From Bordetella sp. LUAb4 (GTDB lineage Bacteria; Pseudomonadota; Gammaproteobacteria; Burkholderiales; Burkholderiaceae_B): a stretch of 64,000 nucleotides of DNA. The stretch is from positions 496,001 to 560,000 of the forward strand of contig NZ_JAHPZX010000002.1 in the NCBI RefSeq assembly GCF_021325795.1, given 5' to 3'. Positions 34,313 through 44,440 of this stretch are shown piece after piece; position 1 is the first letter of the stretch; each line of letters begins with the position of its first letter. Under the pieces are notes generated by a model. It worked only from the letters and a program-made list of their open reading frames with translations. It searched no databases and was not told where the DNA came from. Made by a program: the position numbers and the translations under genes.

Positions 34313-34771
34313 TTATTGGCACCCCATCTGGTTGGCCGATTGGGTGAACAGATCCGTCGACTGCTTGCATTGCGCGGCCAAGGCCGTCTTGTCCGGCACC
34401 GTGGCCCACTGCGCGCGGGCAGCGTCGAGTTGTTGGCGGAACGTGGCGACGGCGGGGCTGTTGGCACCCAGTTTGTCCATGCAAGTATTGACCTTGCGGA
34501 TATAGGCATCGCACTCGACCGGCACATCGCCGCCGCTGGTGGAGGCCGTGGCGCCGAGAGGGGCGCCAGCAGGCGTGCCAACCGAAGTTCCTGAACCCGT
34601 GGAGGCAGGCGCCGCGCTGCTCGGCGCGCTTGCCGAAGACGCCGGTGCGGACGCGGCGACAGCCGGCGCGGTCACCGCGGCGGCCGGTTCCTTCTTATCG
34701 CATGCAGTCAAAACCGTCGCGGCCAGCAACAACGCCGCCGCGATCGCGGTGTTCCTTGGTATGCGATTCAT
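34313..34771 (-). CDS. Putative lipoprotein, Ala/Ser-rich
   Basis: From the ATG at 34771 (AGGA upstream) the product has 152 residues. A lipoprotein signal ends in the lipobox LTAC (Cys24), followed by Asp, a +2 residue that in enterics favours inner-membrane retention. A low-complexity Ala/Ser/Pro/Thr linker (about 30-85) precedes a small C-terminal domain with four Cys (ECDAYIRKVNTC, then QC and GC), probably two disulfides. It resembles small uncharacterised lipoproteins of betaproteobacteria. Function unknown. Confidence 0.85.
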   Translation of the reverse strand: MNRIPRNTAIAAALLLAATVLTACDKKEPAAAVTAPAVAASAPASSASAPSSAAPASTGSGTSVGTPAGAPLGATASTSGGDVPVECDAYIRKVNTCMDKLGANSPAVATFRQQLDAARAQWATVPDKTALAAQCKQSTDLFTQSANQMGCQ

Positions 34772-35674
<903 letters not shown>

Positions 35675-35708
35675 ATAACGAATAAAGACGCTATTGGAGC
35701 CATTACAA

Positions 35709-36947
35709 ATGGATAAAGCAGATATCTCGTGGATGCTGGTATCGACACTGCTGGTGTTGATGATGGCAGTTCCCGGCCTGGCCCTGTTCTACGGTGGCCT
35801 GGTTCGGAGCAAGAATGTATTGTCGGTGCTGATGCAGGTCATGACGACGTTCGTCCTGGGCCTGGTGCTATGGTTCATCTACGGTTATTCGCTGGCCTTC
35901 ACGGAAGGTAACGCCTTCTTCGGCGGCTTCTCTCGCGCCTTTTTCTCGGGCATGTTCACGCCCGCCGACGGCAAGTTCGCCATGTCGGCCTCGCTGACCG
36001 AGCTGTTGTTCGCCTCGTTCCAGGCAACCTTCGCCGGCATCACCTGCGCGCTGATCGTGGGCAGCTTCGCCGAACGCGCCCGCTTCTCCGCGGTGCTGGT
36101 GTTCACGGTGATCTGGTTCACGTTCGCCTACGTGCCCATCGCCCACATGGTGTGGTTCGCCTCGCCCACCGCGCCTGGCCTGATGAATGCCAAGGGCGCG
36201 CTGGACTTCGCCGGCGGCACCGTGGTGCACATCAACGCTGGTATCGCCGGCCTGGTGGGTGCCTATGTGATCGGCAAACGCGTCGGTTATGGCCGCGAAG
36301 CCATGCAGCCGCACAATCTGCCCATGGTCATGATCGGTGCATCGCTGCTGTGGGTGGGCTGGTTCGGTTTCAACGCCGGCTCCTCGCTGATGGCCAATGA
36401 ACAAGCCACCCTGGCCTTCTTCAACACCATGATCGCCACCGCCGCCGCCGTGCTGGCCTGGTTGTTCACGGAATGGGCCATCAAGGGCAAGCCGTCCATG
36501 CTGGGCGCCGCTTCGGGTGCCGTCGCGGGCCTGGTCGCCATCACCCCGGCCGCTGGCTTGGTTGGCATGCTCGGTGCCTTCATCATCGGTGTGGCGGGTG
36601 GCGTGATCTGCGTGTGGGGCGTCAACGGCCTGAAGCGCCTGCTCAAGGCGGACGACGCACTGGATGTCTTCGGCGTGCACGGCATCGGCGGCATCACCGG
36701 CGCCCTGCTGACGGGTGTGTTCAACGCCCAAGCCCTGGGTGGTCCCGGCCTGAAGACGGCCGCTGAAATCGGTGGCCAGGTGTGGGTGCAGTTCGAAGGC
36801 GTGGTCCTGACCATCGTCTGGTCCGGCATCGTGGCCTGGATCGCCTACAAGATCGCCGACATGGTCTGCGGCCTGCGAGTGCCGGAAGATGTCGAGCGCG
36901 AAGGCCTGGACATCACCTGCCACGGGGAATCGGCGTATCACAGTTAA
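35709..36947 (+). CDS. amtB: Ammonium transporter AmtB
   Basis: The ATG at 35709 follows TTGGAG by 9 nt and gives 412 residues with eleven hydrophobic helices. Family landmarks are LFYGGLVRSKN near the start, the first pore His in VVHINAGIAGLVGA and the second in GVHGIGGITGALLTGVF. Unlike E. coli AmtB, no separate cleavable signal peptide precedes the first helix. It conducts ammonia/ammonium across the inner membrane as a trimer and is gated by GlnK, encoded just upstream. A strong terminator follows. Confidence 0.96.
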   Translation: MDKADISWMLVSTLLVLMMAVPGLALFYGGLVRSKNVLSVLMQVMTTFVLGLVLWFIYGYSLAFTEGNAFFGGFSRAFFSGMFTPADGKFAMSASLTELLFASFQATFAGITCALIVGSFAERARFSAVLVFTVIWFTFAYVPIAHMVWFASPTAPGLMNAKGALDFAGGTVVHINAGIAGLVGAYVIGKRVGYGREAMQPHNLPMVMIGASLLWVGWFGFNAGSSLMANEQATLAFFNTMIATAAAVLAWLFTEWAIKGKPSMLGAASGAVAGLVAITPAAGLVGMLGAFIIGVAGGVICVWGVNGLKRLLKADDALDVFGVHGIGGITGALLTGVFNAQALGGPGLKTAAEIGGQVWVQFEGVVLTIVWSGIVAWIAYKIADMVCGLRVPEDVEREGLDITCHGESAYHS

Positions 36948-36988
36948 GTTGACCGACCCCGGCCCGCGCGGCCGGGGCGCAAGGGGAA

Positions 36989-37021
36989 ACGGGGCGCTCT
37001 TTGAGCGCCCCGTTTATTTTT
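36989..37021 (+). terminator. Rho-independent terminator after amtB
   Basis: An 11-bp perfect stem (ACGGGGCGCTC at 36989-36999 and its complement at 37003-37013) with a 3-nt loop is followed by TTTATTTTT. It ends the glnK-amtB message and may partly serve the converging ptsI gene. Confidence 0.93.
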
Positions 37022-37033
37022 GCGGGATCATCC

Positions 37034-38854
37034 TCAAACCTGGTTCAGCGTTTCCAGGTCGACCGGCAGCGCGCGGTTCAGCACCGAGGCGACCTTCACG
37101 CGCAAGGCGTTGGAATGCGCCCGGCGGATCTCGCGCTTGACGTCCAACAGCTGCTGCGGATGCATGGAGAACTCGGTCAGGCCCAGTCCCAGCAGCAGGC
37201 GGGTCAACTGCGAATCCCCCGCCATCTCGCCGCATACGGCGACCGGCTTGCCGGCCCGCTCACCGACGTTGATGGTGTGCGACAGCAAACGCATGATGGC
37301 TGGATGCAAGGCGTCGTACAGGGACGCCACCTGGACATCGCCACGATCGATGGCCAGCGTGTACTGGATCAGGTCATTGGTACCGATGGACAGGAAGTCG
37401 AGCGCTTGGGCGAAGGGTTCGATGGCGATGGCAATGGCAGGCACCTCCACCATCGCTCCCAGCTCGATATGCGGCGCATAGGCCTGGCCGCGCGCATCCA
37501 GTTCCAGACGCGCCGCATCCAGCGCGTGCCGGGTGGCCACGACCTCGTGCATATGCGAAACCATGGGAATCAGGATGCGTACCGGGCCATGCGCCGACGC
37601 GCGCAAGATCGCGCGCAGCTGCGTGGCGAACATTTCCGGATGCGCCAGGCAGTAGCGGATGGCGCGCAGGCCCAGCGCCGGGTTGATGGCCACGGTCGCT
37701 TCATCGTCAAGGGTCTTGTCCGCACCGATGTCCAGCGTACGGATGGTCACCGGCCGGCCGGCCATGGTCCGCAGCACCGAGGTATAGGCCTGGTACTGCT
37801 CCTCTTCGCCGGGCAGATGGCGGCGGCCCATGAACAGGAATTCGCTGCGGAACAGGCCGATGCCTTCGGCGCCGGACGCCAGGGCCAGTTCAGCCTCTTC
37901 CGGCAATTCGATATTGGCGTGCAGCACCACGCCTATGCCGTCCAGGGTGACGGCGGGCTCGTCACGCAGCAGCGCAAGCTCCGCCCTTTCCTCGGCATAG
38001 ACACGCTGGCGCTGGCGGTATTCATCCAGGATGGACGGCGATGGGTTGACGATGACCGCGCCGGTGGCGCCGTCGACGATCAACATGTCGCCATCGCGCA
38101 CCAGTTCACGCACATGGCCCAGGGCCACGACGGCGGGCACGCCCATGCTGCGCGCCACGATGGCGGTATGCGAGGTGGCGCCGCCCAGATCGGTGACGAA
38201 AGCCAGGAAGCGGCCGCCGCGCAGGCGCAGCATGTCGGCGGGAGAAATATCGTGGGCCACCACCACCAGCGGGTCGTTGCCGTCGACCCGGCTGGGGTCG
38301 GGGATGGCGGACGTGCCAACCAGCACGTGCAGCACCCGTTCGATGACCTGGCGCACGTCACCCCCGCGCTCGCGCAGGTACTCGTCTTCCATGGCATCGA
38401 ACTGCTCGCCCAGCAGTTGGCCCTGCGTGGCCAGCGCCCATTCGGCGTTGTAGTGCCGGTCGTCGATCAGGTTCAGGGCCTGTTGCGCCAGCAAGGGATC
38501 GCCCAGCAGCAGCCGGTGCACATTGAGCATGGCGCCCAGTTCGCGCGGGGCGTCCTCGGGCAGGGTGTCGGCCATCTGCAGCAGCTCGTCCTGAGCTCTC
38601 TGCAAGGCCGCCGTCAGGCGTTCCCGCTCGGCGGCAACCTCTTCCGGCGCAATCCGGTAGTGGGCGACTTCCAGGGCAGCCGCGCCCATGACCACGGCAC
38701 GGCCGATGGCATAACCGCGTGCCACGCCCTGCCCATACATGCACAGCACCGCGCTGGGCGTGGTGCCGGTGGAACCGCCATCGACCGGGCCGGCGGACTG
38801 CGCCAGGTCCGGTACGGGTATGGCGGCGGGGGGAACGGCGTTATTCGTGCTCAC
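37034..38854 (-). CDS. ptsI: PTS enzyme I (phosphoenolpyruvate-protein phosphotransferase)
   Basis: The GTG at 38854 overlaps the end of ptsH by 14 nt and gives 606 residues; the later ATG at 38740 would cut the enzyme close to its core. Domain order is standard: N-terminal HPr-binding region, swivelling phosphohistidine domain with GGATSHTAIVARSMGVPA (active His), and the PEP-binding barrel with GIGLFRSEFLFM and catalytic Cys in VCGEMAGD. It transfers phosphate from PEP to HPr. With HPr and a mannose-type IIA but no sugar permease nearby, this PTS is likely regulatory, as in other Burkholderiales. Confidence 0.94.
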   Translation of the reverse strand: MSTNNAVPPAAIPVPDLAQSAGPVDGGSTGTTPSAVLCMYGQGVARGYAIGRAVVMGAAALEVAHYRIAPEEVAAERERLTAALQRAQDELLQMADTLPEDAPRELGAMLNVHRLLLGDPLLAQQALNLIDDRHYNAEWALATQGQLLGEQFDAMEDEYLRERGGDVRQVIERVLHVLVGTSAIPDPSRVDGNDPLVVVAHDISPADMLRLRGGRFLAFVTDLGGATSHTAIVARSMGVPAVVALGHVRELVRDGDMLIVDGATGAVIVNPSPSILDEYRQRQRVYAEERAELALLRDEPAVTLDGIGVVLHANIELPEEAELALASGAEGIGLFRSEFLFMGRRHLPGEEEQYQAYTSVLRTMAGRPVTIRTLDIGADKTLDDEATVAINPALGLRAIRYCLAHPEMFATQLRAILRASAHGPVRILIPMVSHMHEVVATRHALDAARLELDARGQAYAPHIELGAMVEVPAIAIAIEPFAQALDFLSIGTNDLIQYTLAIDRGDVQVASLYDALHPAIMRLLSHTINVGERAGKPVAVCGEMAGDSQLTRLLLGLGLTEFSMHPQQLLDVKREIRRAHSNALRVKVASVLNRALPVDLETLNQV

Positions 38855-39110
38855 CGAATTTGCTGTCGAACAGGGCTTCGATATCCGCCAACGCCCGTTC
38901 CGCATCGGCGCCGGTGGCGTCCAGCTTGACCGTGACGCCCAGGCCGGCGGCCAGCATCATGACGCCCATGATGCTCTTGGCATTCACACGCTGAGCGCCT
39001 CGCGAGATGTAGATATCGCAGTTGTACTTGCTGGCCAGCTGGGTGAGCTTCGCGGCTGCCCGCGCATGCAAACCCAGTTTGTTGCTGATGACGATCTCGG
39101 AATTAGGCAT
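38841..39110 (-). CDS. ptsH: Phosphocarrier protein HPr
   Basis: From the ATG at 39110 (MPNSEIVISNKLGLHARAAA) the product has 89 residues, the normal HPr length. The phosphorylated His15 lies in GLHARAAAK and the regulatory-site Ser46 in AKSIMGVMML is present. No clear ribosome site is visible, so coupling from the upstream IIA gene (76-bp gap) is possible. It carries phosphate from enzyme I to the IIA protein encoded just upstream. Confidence 0.95.
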   Translation of the reverse strand: MPNSEIVISNKLGLHARAAAKLTQLASKYNCDIYISRGAQRVNAKSIMGVMMLAAGLGVTVKLDATGADAERALADIEALFDSKFGEHE

Positions 39111-39186
39111 AGGGAGGATTGAGCGCAAAACAAATGCAAAATCATGCCGGCGCGGCGCCGGCAAACGTTGGATCAGAATTCTAAAC

Positions 39187-39585
39187 TCAGTCTACACGTA
39201 ATACGCCCTGCACCCCTCCCGCCAAGGCCTTTTCCCGGGTCTCCGCCAAGGACAGGCCGCGATAAGTCAGCGCCCGCAACAGCATCGGCGTGTTCAGGCC
39301 GGCCAGGACAGCGCACTGCACCCCTTGCGCCTGCGCTTCCAGCACGGCCCGCTTGGCGATGTTGGCGGGGGTGGCGCCGACCAGGTCGGTCAGTACCAAC
39401 ACCCCGCTGCCGTCACGGCCCAGGCGCAGGATATCCGCCACCACGGCGGGTGTACGCGCATCGGGCATGTCGTCGGCCATGATGTCGTGCACCGCGACGT
39501 CGCCCACCTTGCCCATGACATGGCCCGCGCAGTCCAGCATGGCGGACCCGAGCGGGGTGTGGACGACGATGACGATGCCGGTCAT
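39187..39585 (-). CDS. PTS IIA component, mannose (EIIA-Man) type
   Basis: From the ATG at 39585 (GGAGG 5 nt upstream) the protein has 132 residues. It shows the EIIA-Man/ManX fold: MTGIVIVVHTPLGSAML with active His9, then VLVLTDLVGATPANIAKR. No IIB, IIC or IID genes are near, so it is probably an orphan regulatory IIA, as in the gshB-ptsM-ptsH-ptsI cluster of Ralstonia and Bordetella. It lies 10 bp downstream of gshB. Confidence 0.92.
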   Translation of the reverse strand: MTGIVIVVHTPLGSAMLDCAGHVMGKVGDVAVHDIMADDMPDARTPAVVADILRLGRDGSGVLVLTDLVGATPANIAKRAVLEAQAQGVQCAVLAGLNTPMLLRALTYRGLSLAETREKALAGGVQGVLRVD

Positions 39586-39595
39586 CTTGCCTCCG

Positions 39596-40561
39596 TCAGA
39601 CCGTTGCCGCCACGGCGCGTTCCAGCGCCTTGGCAAACATCTCCGGCACGTCGAAACCGGTCTGCTCCGTGATCTCGACGAAGCACGTGGGGCTGGTCAC
39701 GTTGACTTCCGTGACGTAATCGCCGATCACGTCCAGGCCCACCAGCAGCAGGCCACGCGCCGCCAGGCGCGGCGCCACCGCTTGCGCGATGTAGCGGTCG
39801 CGTTCGGACAGGGGCTGAGCCACGCCACGGCCGCCCGCCGCCAGATTGCCGCGCGTTTCACCGGCCATCGGGATGCGCGCCAGCGAATACGGCACCGGCT
39901 CGCCGCCGATCAACAGGATGCGTTTATCGCCATTGACGATTTCCGGGATGTAACGCTGCGCCATGATGCTGCGCGTACCCGTCTCCGTCAGGGTTTCCAG
40001 AATGGCGTTCAGATTGAGTTCGCCTTCGCGCAGCCGGAAGATCCCGGTGCCGCCCATGCCGTCCAGCGGCTTGACGATGACATCGCGGTGCTCGGCGTGG
40101 AACGCGCGGATGCGCGCCATGTCACGCGTCACCAGCGTGGGGACGGTGAATTCCGGAAACTCGGTGATCGCCAGTTTTTCGGGATGATTGCGGATGGCGG
40201 CGCCGTGGTTGAAGACTTTCGCGCCTTGAGCTTGCGCGTATTCCAGCATATGCGTGGAATACACGTACTCCATGTCGAAGGGCGGATCCTTGCGCATCAA
40301 CACCGCATCGAACGCCGCCAGCGGCTGGTCGGCCGGCGCGCTGCTGTCCTGCCACCAGTCATGGCCGTGCAGGTCGGCATCGGCGCGCAGCGTGATCGGC
40401 GTGGCGCGTGCCAACACCTTGCCGCCGTCAATAAAGAGGTCCCCTTGCAAGGCCACGCTAAGGCTATGCCCGCGTTTGACCAAGGCACGCATCATGGCGA
40501 CGGAACTGTCCTTGTACGCCTTCAGCAGCGGCAAGGGATCGATAACGAACAAAACATGCAT
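39596..40561 (-). CDS. gshB: Glutathione synthetase
   Basis: The ATG at 40561 (MHVLFVIDPLPLLKAYKDSS) starts a 321-residue enzyme of normal length. The N-terminal prokaryotic GSH-synthetase domain is followed by the ATP-grasp domain, with VTRDMARIRAF, the glycine-rich loop VKPLDGMGGTGIFRL and the metal-binding end GLDVIGDYVTEVNVTSPTC. It joins gamma-glutamylcysteine and glycine. It starts the gshB-IIA-ptsH-ptsI operon. The gene before it on the same strand is infC, which is unusual. Confidence 0.95.
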   Translation of the reverse strand: MHVLFVIDPLPLLKAYKDSSVAMMRALVKRGHSLSVALQGDLFIDGGKVLARATPITLRADADLHGHDWWQDSSAPADQPLAAFDAVLMRKDPPFDMEYVYSTHMLEYAQAQGAKVFNHGAAIRNHPEKLAITEFPEFTVPTLVTRDMARIRAFHAEHRDVIVKPLDGMGGTGIFRLREGELNLNAILETLTETGTRSIMAQRYIPEIVNGDKRILLIGGEPVPYSLARIPMAGETRGNLAAGGRGVAQPLSERDRYIAQAVAPRLAARGLLLVGLDVIGDYVTEVNVTSPTCFVEITEQTGFDVPEMFAKALERAVAATV

Positions 40562-40581
40562 TACGGCACCCACAGCGTGCA

Positions 40582-40606
40582 CCGCCCTCCCCGACGGGGA
40601 GGGCGG
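40582..40606. other. GC-rich hairpin between infC and gshB
   Basis: CCGCCCTCCCC (40582-40592) and its exact complement (40596-40606) form 11-bp arms with a 3-nt loop. No run of T follows on either strand beyond a short TTT on the plus strand, so it is not a standard terminator, though it may end or slow transcription leaving infC. Confidence 0.65.
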
Positions 40607-40645
40607 CGGTTTAATCAGGGGAGAAGGACAGCTTGGGAGAAAACC

Positions 40646-41206
40646 TCAAGCCGCGGGAGCAGCCCCAGCGTCCTTGCCCGGCGGCGTCGCTTTCTTGCGC
40701 GGCGCCAACACCATGATCATCTGGCGACCTTCCAGCTTGGGCATGGATTCAACCAAGGCCAGCTCGGTCAGGTCGTCGCGCACTCGCTCAAGCACCCGCA
40801 TGCCCAGTTCCTGGTGAGCCATTTCACGGCCCCGGAAGCGCAGCGTGACTTTCGCCTTGTCGCCTTCCTCCAGGAAGCGGCGCAGATTGCGTAGCTTGAC
40901 CTGGTAGTCACCCTCGTCGGTCGCCGGACGGAACTTCACTTCCTTGACCTGAATGACTTTTTGCTTGGACCGGGCTTCGGCCTGGCGCTTCTGTTCCTGG
41001 TACTTGAACTTGCCATAGTCCATCAGGCGGCAGACCGGAGGATCGGCATTGGGGGCGATCTCTACCAAATCCACATCACTTTGCTCGGACAACCGGAACG
41101 CGTCGGCGATCTTGACGATGCCTAGCTGTTCTCCTTCCAGACCTATCAGGCGCACCTCGGGAACACGGATCTCACCGTTGATGCGATTGGCTTTTTCAGT
41201 GGCGAT
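40646..41206 (-). CDS. infC: Translation initiation factor IF-3, with ATC start codon
   Basis: The start is assigned to ATC at 41204-41206, because AGGAG lies 8 nt upstream and the protein then begins (f)[20 protein letters not shown], the conserved IF-3 start. The first ATG/GTG candidate (GTG at 41155) would remove 17 conserved residues. Non-ATG starts (ATT, ATC, ATA) are a known hallmark of infC and allow autoregulation by IF-3 discrimination. The 186-residue product has both IF-3 domains joined by the Lys-rich linker ([15 protein letters not shown]). It follows thrS by 44 bp. The usual next genes rpmI and rplT are absent; gshB follows. Confidence 0.95.
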   Translation of the reverse strand: MATEKANRINGEIRVPEVRLIGLEGEQLGIVKIADAFRLSEQSDVDLVEIAPNADPPVCRLMDYGKFKYQEQKRQAEARSKQKVIQVKEVKFRPATDEGDYQVKLRNLRRFLEEGDKAKVTLRFRGREMAHQELGMRVLERVRDDLTELALVESMPKLEGRQMIMVLAPRKKATPPGKDAGAAPAA

Positions 41207-41250
41207 GTTGACAACTCCTAAAACGTTAAAAAACCTGCAAAAAAAGAACC

Positions 41251-43194
<1,944 letters not shown>

Positions 43195-43219
43195 TTGAAG
43201 CTTCCTGATGTATGAAATG

Positions 43220-43247
43220 AAAAAACGCGGCTATTGGCCGCGTTTTC
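43220..43247 (-). terminator. Intrinsic terminator in the thrS leader
   Basis: On the minus strand AACGCGGC (43237-43244) pairs with GCCGCGTT (43224-43231) around a 5-nt loop and is followed by a run of T (A at 43220-43225). It lies about 26 bp before the thrS ATG in the same direction, so it is either an attenuator or the end of a leader RNA. On the plus strand TTTTC also follows, so it may act both ways. Confidence 0.85.
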
Positions 43248-43309
43248 TTCGTCTGGTGCCGCCAACCCCGACCTGCGGGCTGGCCACGAACCTACCTAAG
43301 TCGCAGCAT

Positions 43310-43366
43310 TCAGCGGGGACTCGAGGTCGTAGTTCGGGCGTAGTTAGGGGACATTCGGCAACTCAT
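43310..43366 (-). other. Candidate thrS leader peptide with three Thr codons
   Basis: A minus-strand ORF starting at 43366 could encode MSCRMSPNYARTTTSSPR. The run ACT-ACG-ACC lies five codons before its stop and about 65 nt before the terminator stem. Between them, GCCAGCCC and GGGGTTGGC can form a hairpin, and TTGGC there could also pair with GCCAA of the terminator region, giving alternative folds. The ribosome site is weak and the ORF sits inside a longer open frame, so this is a hypothesis. Confidence 0.35.
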
Positions 43367-43697
43367 CGCAAGGGCGGATCGGGTGGCGGATAAGGATTCG
43401 AGAGCAGCAGCCCTGGAACACACAAACCCGCACGGCGCGGGACCGGCCCGTTCAAGGTAATTTTCGAATTGTATCACTCTCGGCGGTGAAAGGTGCGGCA
43501 GGGCTGAAAACGCGCGATGGAAATCGCGTGTAGGACTAGTCCTATTTTTGGGCATGCATCGCCACACCCCCTGCCCGAGTCTTTAAACTTCCTGTCAGAC
43601 AGATCCCCCGGCACTCCCACAAGCCCCCTCGACAGCGCCTTTTCGGGCACGCGCCGAAGCCCGCGCGCGCCCGCCCCCCCGCCAAGCAAGGAAATGC
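43367..43697. other. Intergenic stretch without a supported gene
   Basis: These 331 bp separate divergent units (thrS to the left, the response regulator to the right) and should hold both promoters. The most AT-rich part is 43445-43475. An antisense open frame extends over the response regulator but has no family resemblance. I looked for a tRNA because some thrS genes have one nearby, and found none. Confidence 0.5.
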
Positions 43698-44438
43698 ATG
43701 ACCATCGCGTTCAGCCGCCCCGGTATCCGCTCCGCCGTGCCCCGGTGCCTCCTCGACGAGGGAGCGGTGCAACGATATATGCTCAGCGCCCGCCCCCGCC
43801 ACCGCATCAGGATATCCATCCTGGATGACCATCCCATCATCGGGCTGGGCATGGCCTCGTTCCTGCACCACCAGGCGGACTTCGAAATCATCCAGACGGA
43901 AACGTCGGCGATCCGCTTCATGGATACGCTCAAGGAAACGCCCTGTGACGTCGCCATCGTCGACTTCTACCTGCCGCGCCAGCCGTGGGACGGCGTCAAC
44001 TTCATCAAGCGCCTGCGCCGCGAACATCCCGAGCTGATCGTCATCACCTTCTCGGGCGGCAAGGTGGAAGACACCGAGTACGCGGCCTACAAAGCCGGCG
44101 CCAACGGCTATGTGCCTAAAGGCGAACGCCTGCTTTGCATCGCGGACATCATCCGCAAGTCGGTCAGCTCGCCGCGCAACTTCTATACGTGCAGCCAGGG
44201 GGAACTGGTCGACCACCGGCCGCCGCGGCCGGATGAACGGCTCACCACGGCGGAAGCGGAGATCCTGCGCAATATCGCGCTGGGCCTGTCGGTCACGCAG
44301 ATTTCCGCCAAGCTGCTGCGCAGCAAGAAGACCATCAGCACGCACAAGCGGCGCGCCATGAAAAAGCTGGCGCTGGCGGACGACCTGGCGCTGGCCCTGT
44401 ACTTGAAAGAGAAGTTCGAACCATCGTCGGAGGTCTGA
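43698..44438 (+). CDS. LuxR/NarL-type response regulator
   Basis: The ATG at 43698 has AAGGA 6 nt upstream and gives 246 residues; an ATG at 43779 would remove a 27-residue extension. The receiver domain (about 36-160) has the acidic pair Asp43/Asp44, phospho-acceptor Asp89 in VAIVDFYLP and Lys in GYVPKGE. The C-terminal LuxR HTH (LTTAEAEILRNIALGLSVTQ, then KKTISTHKRRAMKKL) is complete. It resembles RcsB/BvgA-like regulators and is followed by its own hybrid kinase after 2 bp. Confidence 0.93.
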   Translation: MTIAFSRPGIRSAVPRCLLDEGAVQRYMLSARPRHRIRISILDDHPIIGLGMASFLHHQADFEIIQTETSAIRFMDTLKETPCDVAIVDFYLPRQPWDGVNFIKRLRREHPELIVITFSGGKVEDTEYAAYKAGANGYVPKGERLLCIADIIRKSVSSPRNFYTCSQGELVDHRPPRPDERLTTAEAEILRNIALGLSVTQISAKLLRSKKTISTHKRRAMKKLALADDLALALYLKEKFEPSSEV

Positions 44439-44440
44439 CT

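Noticed and set aside
37001-38929. 642-residue plus-strand open frame across ptsI
   Set aside because: Gln/His/Arg-rich translation without domains; enzyme I on the minus strand is complete.
40646-41155. infC starting at GTG 41155
   Set aside because: It would remove 17 conserved residues and has no ribosome site, while ATC at 41206 has AGGAG at the right distance.
43246-43460. Possible tRNA upstream of thrS
   Set aside because: CACCA- and TCGAATCC-like fragments occur, but no cloverleaf with a proper T-arm and 7-bp acceptor stem could be formed.
43542-44345. Antisense open frame over the LuxR regulator gene
   Set aside because: No similarity to a known family and fully covers a well-supported response regulator.
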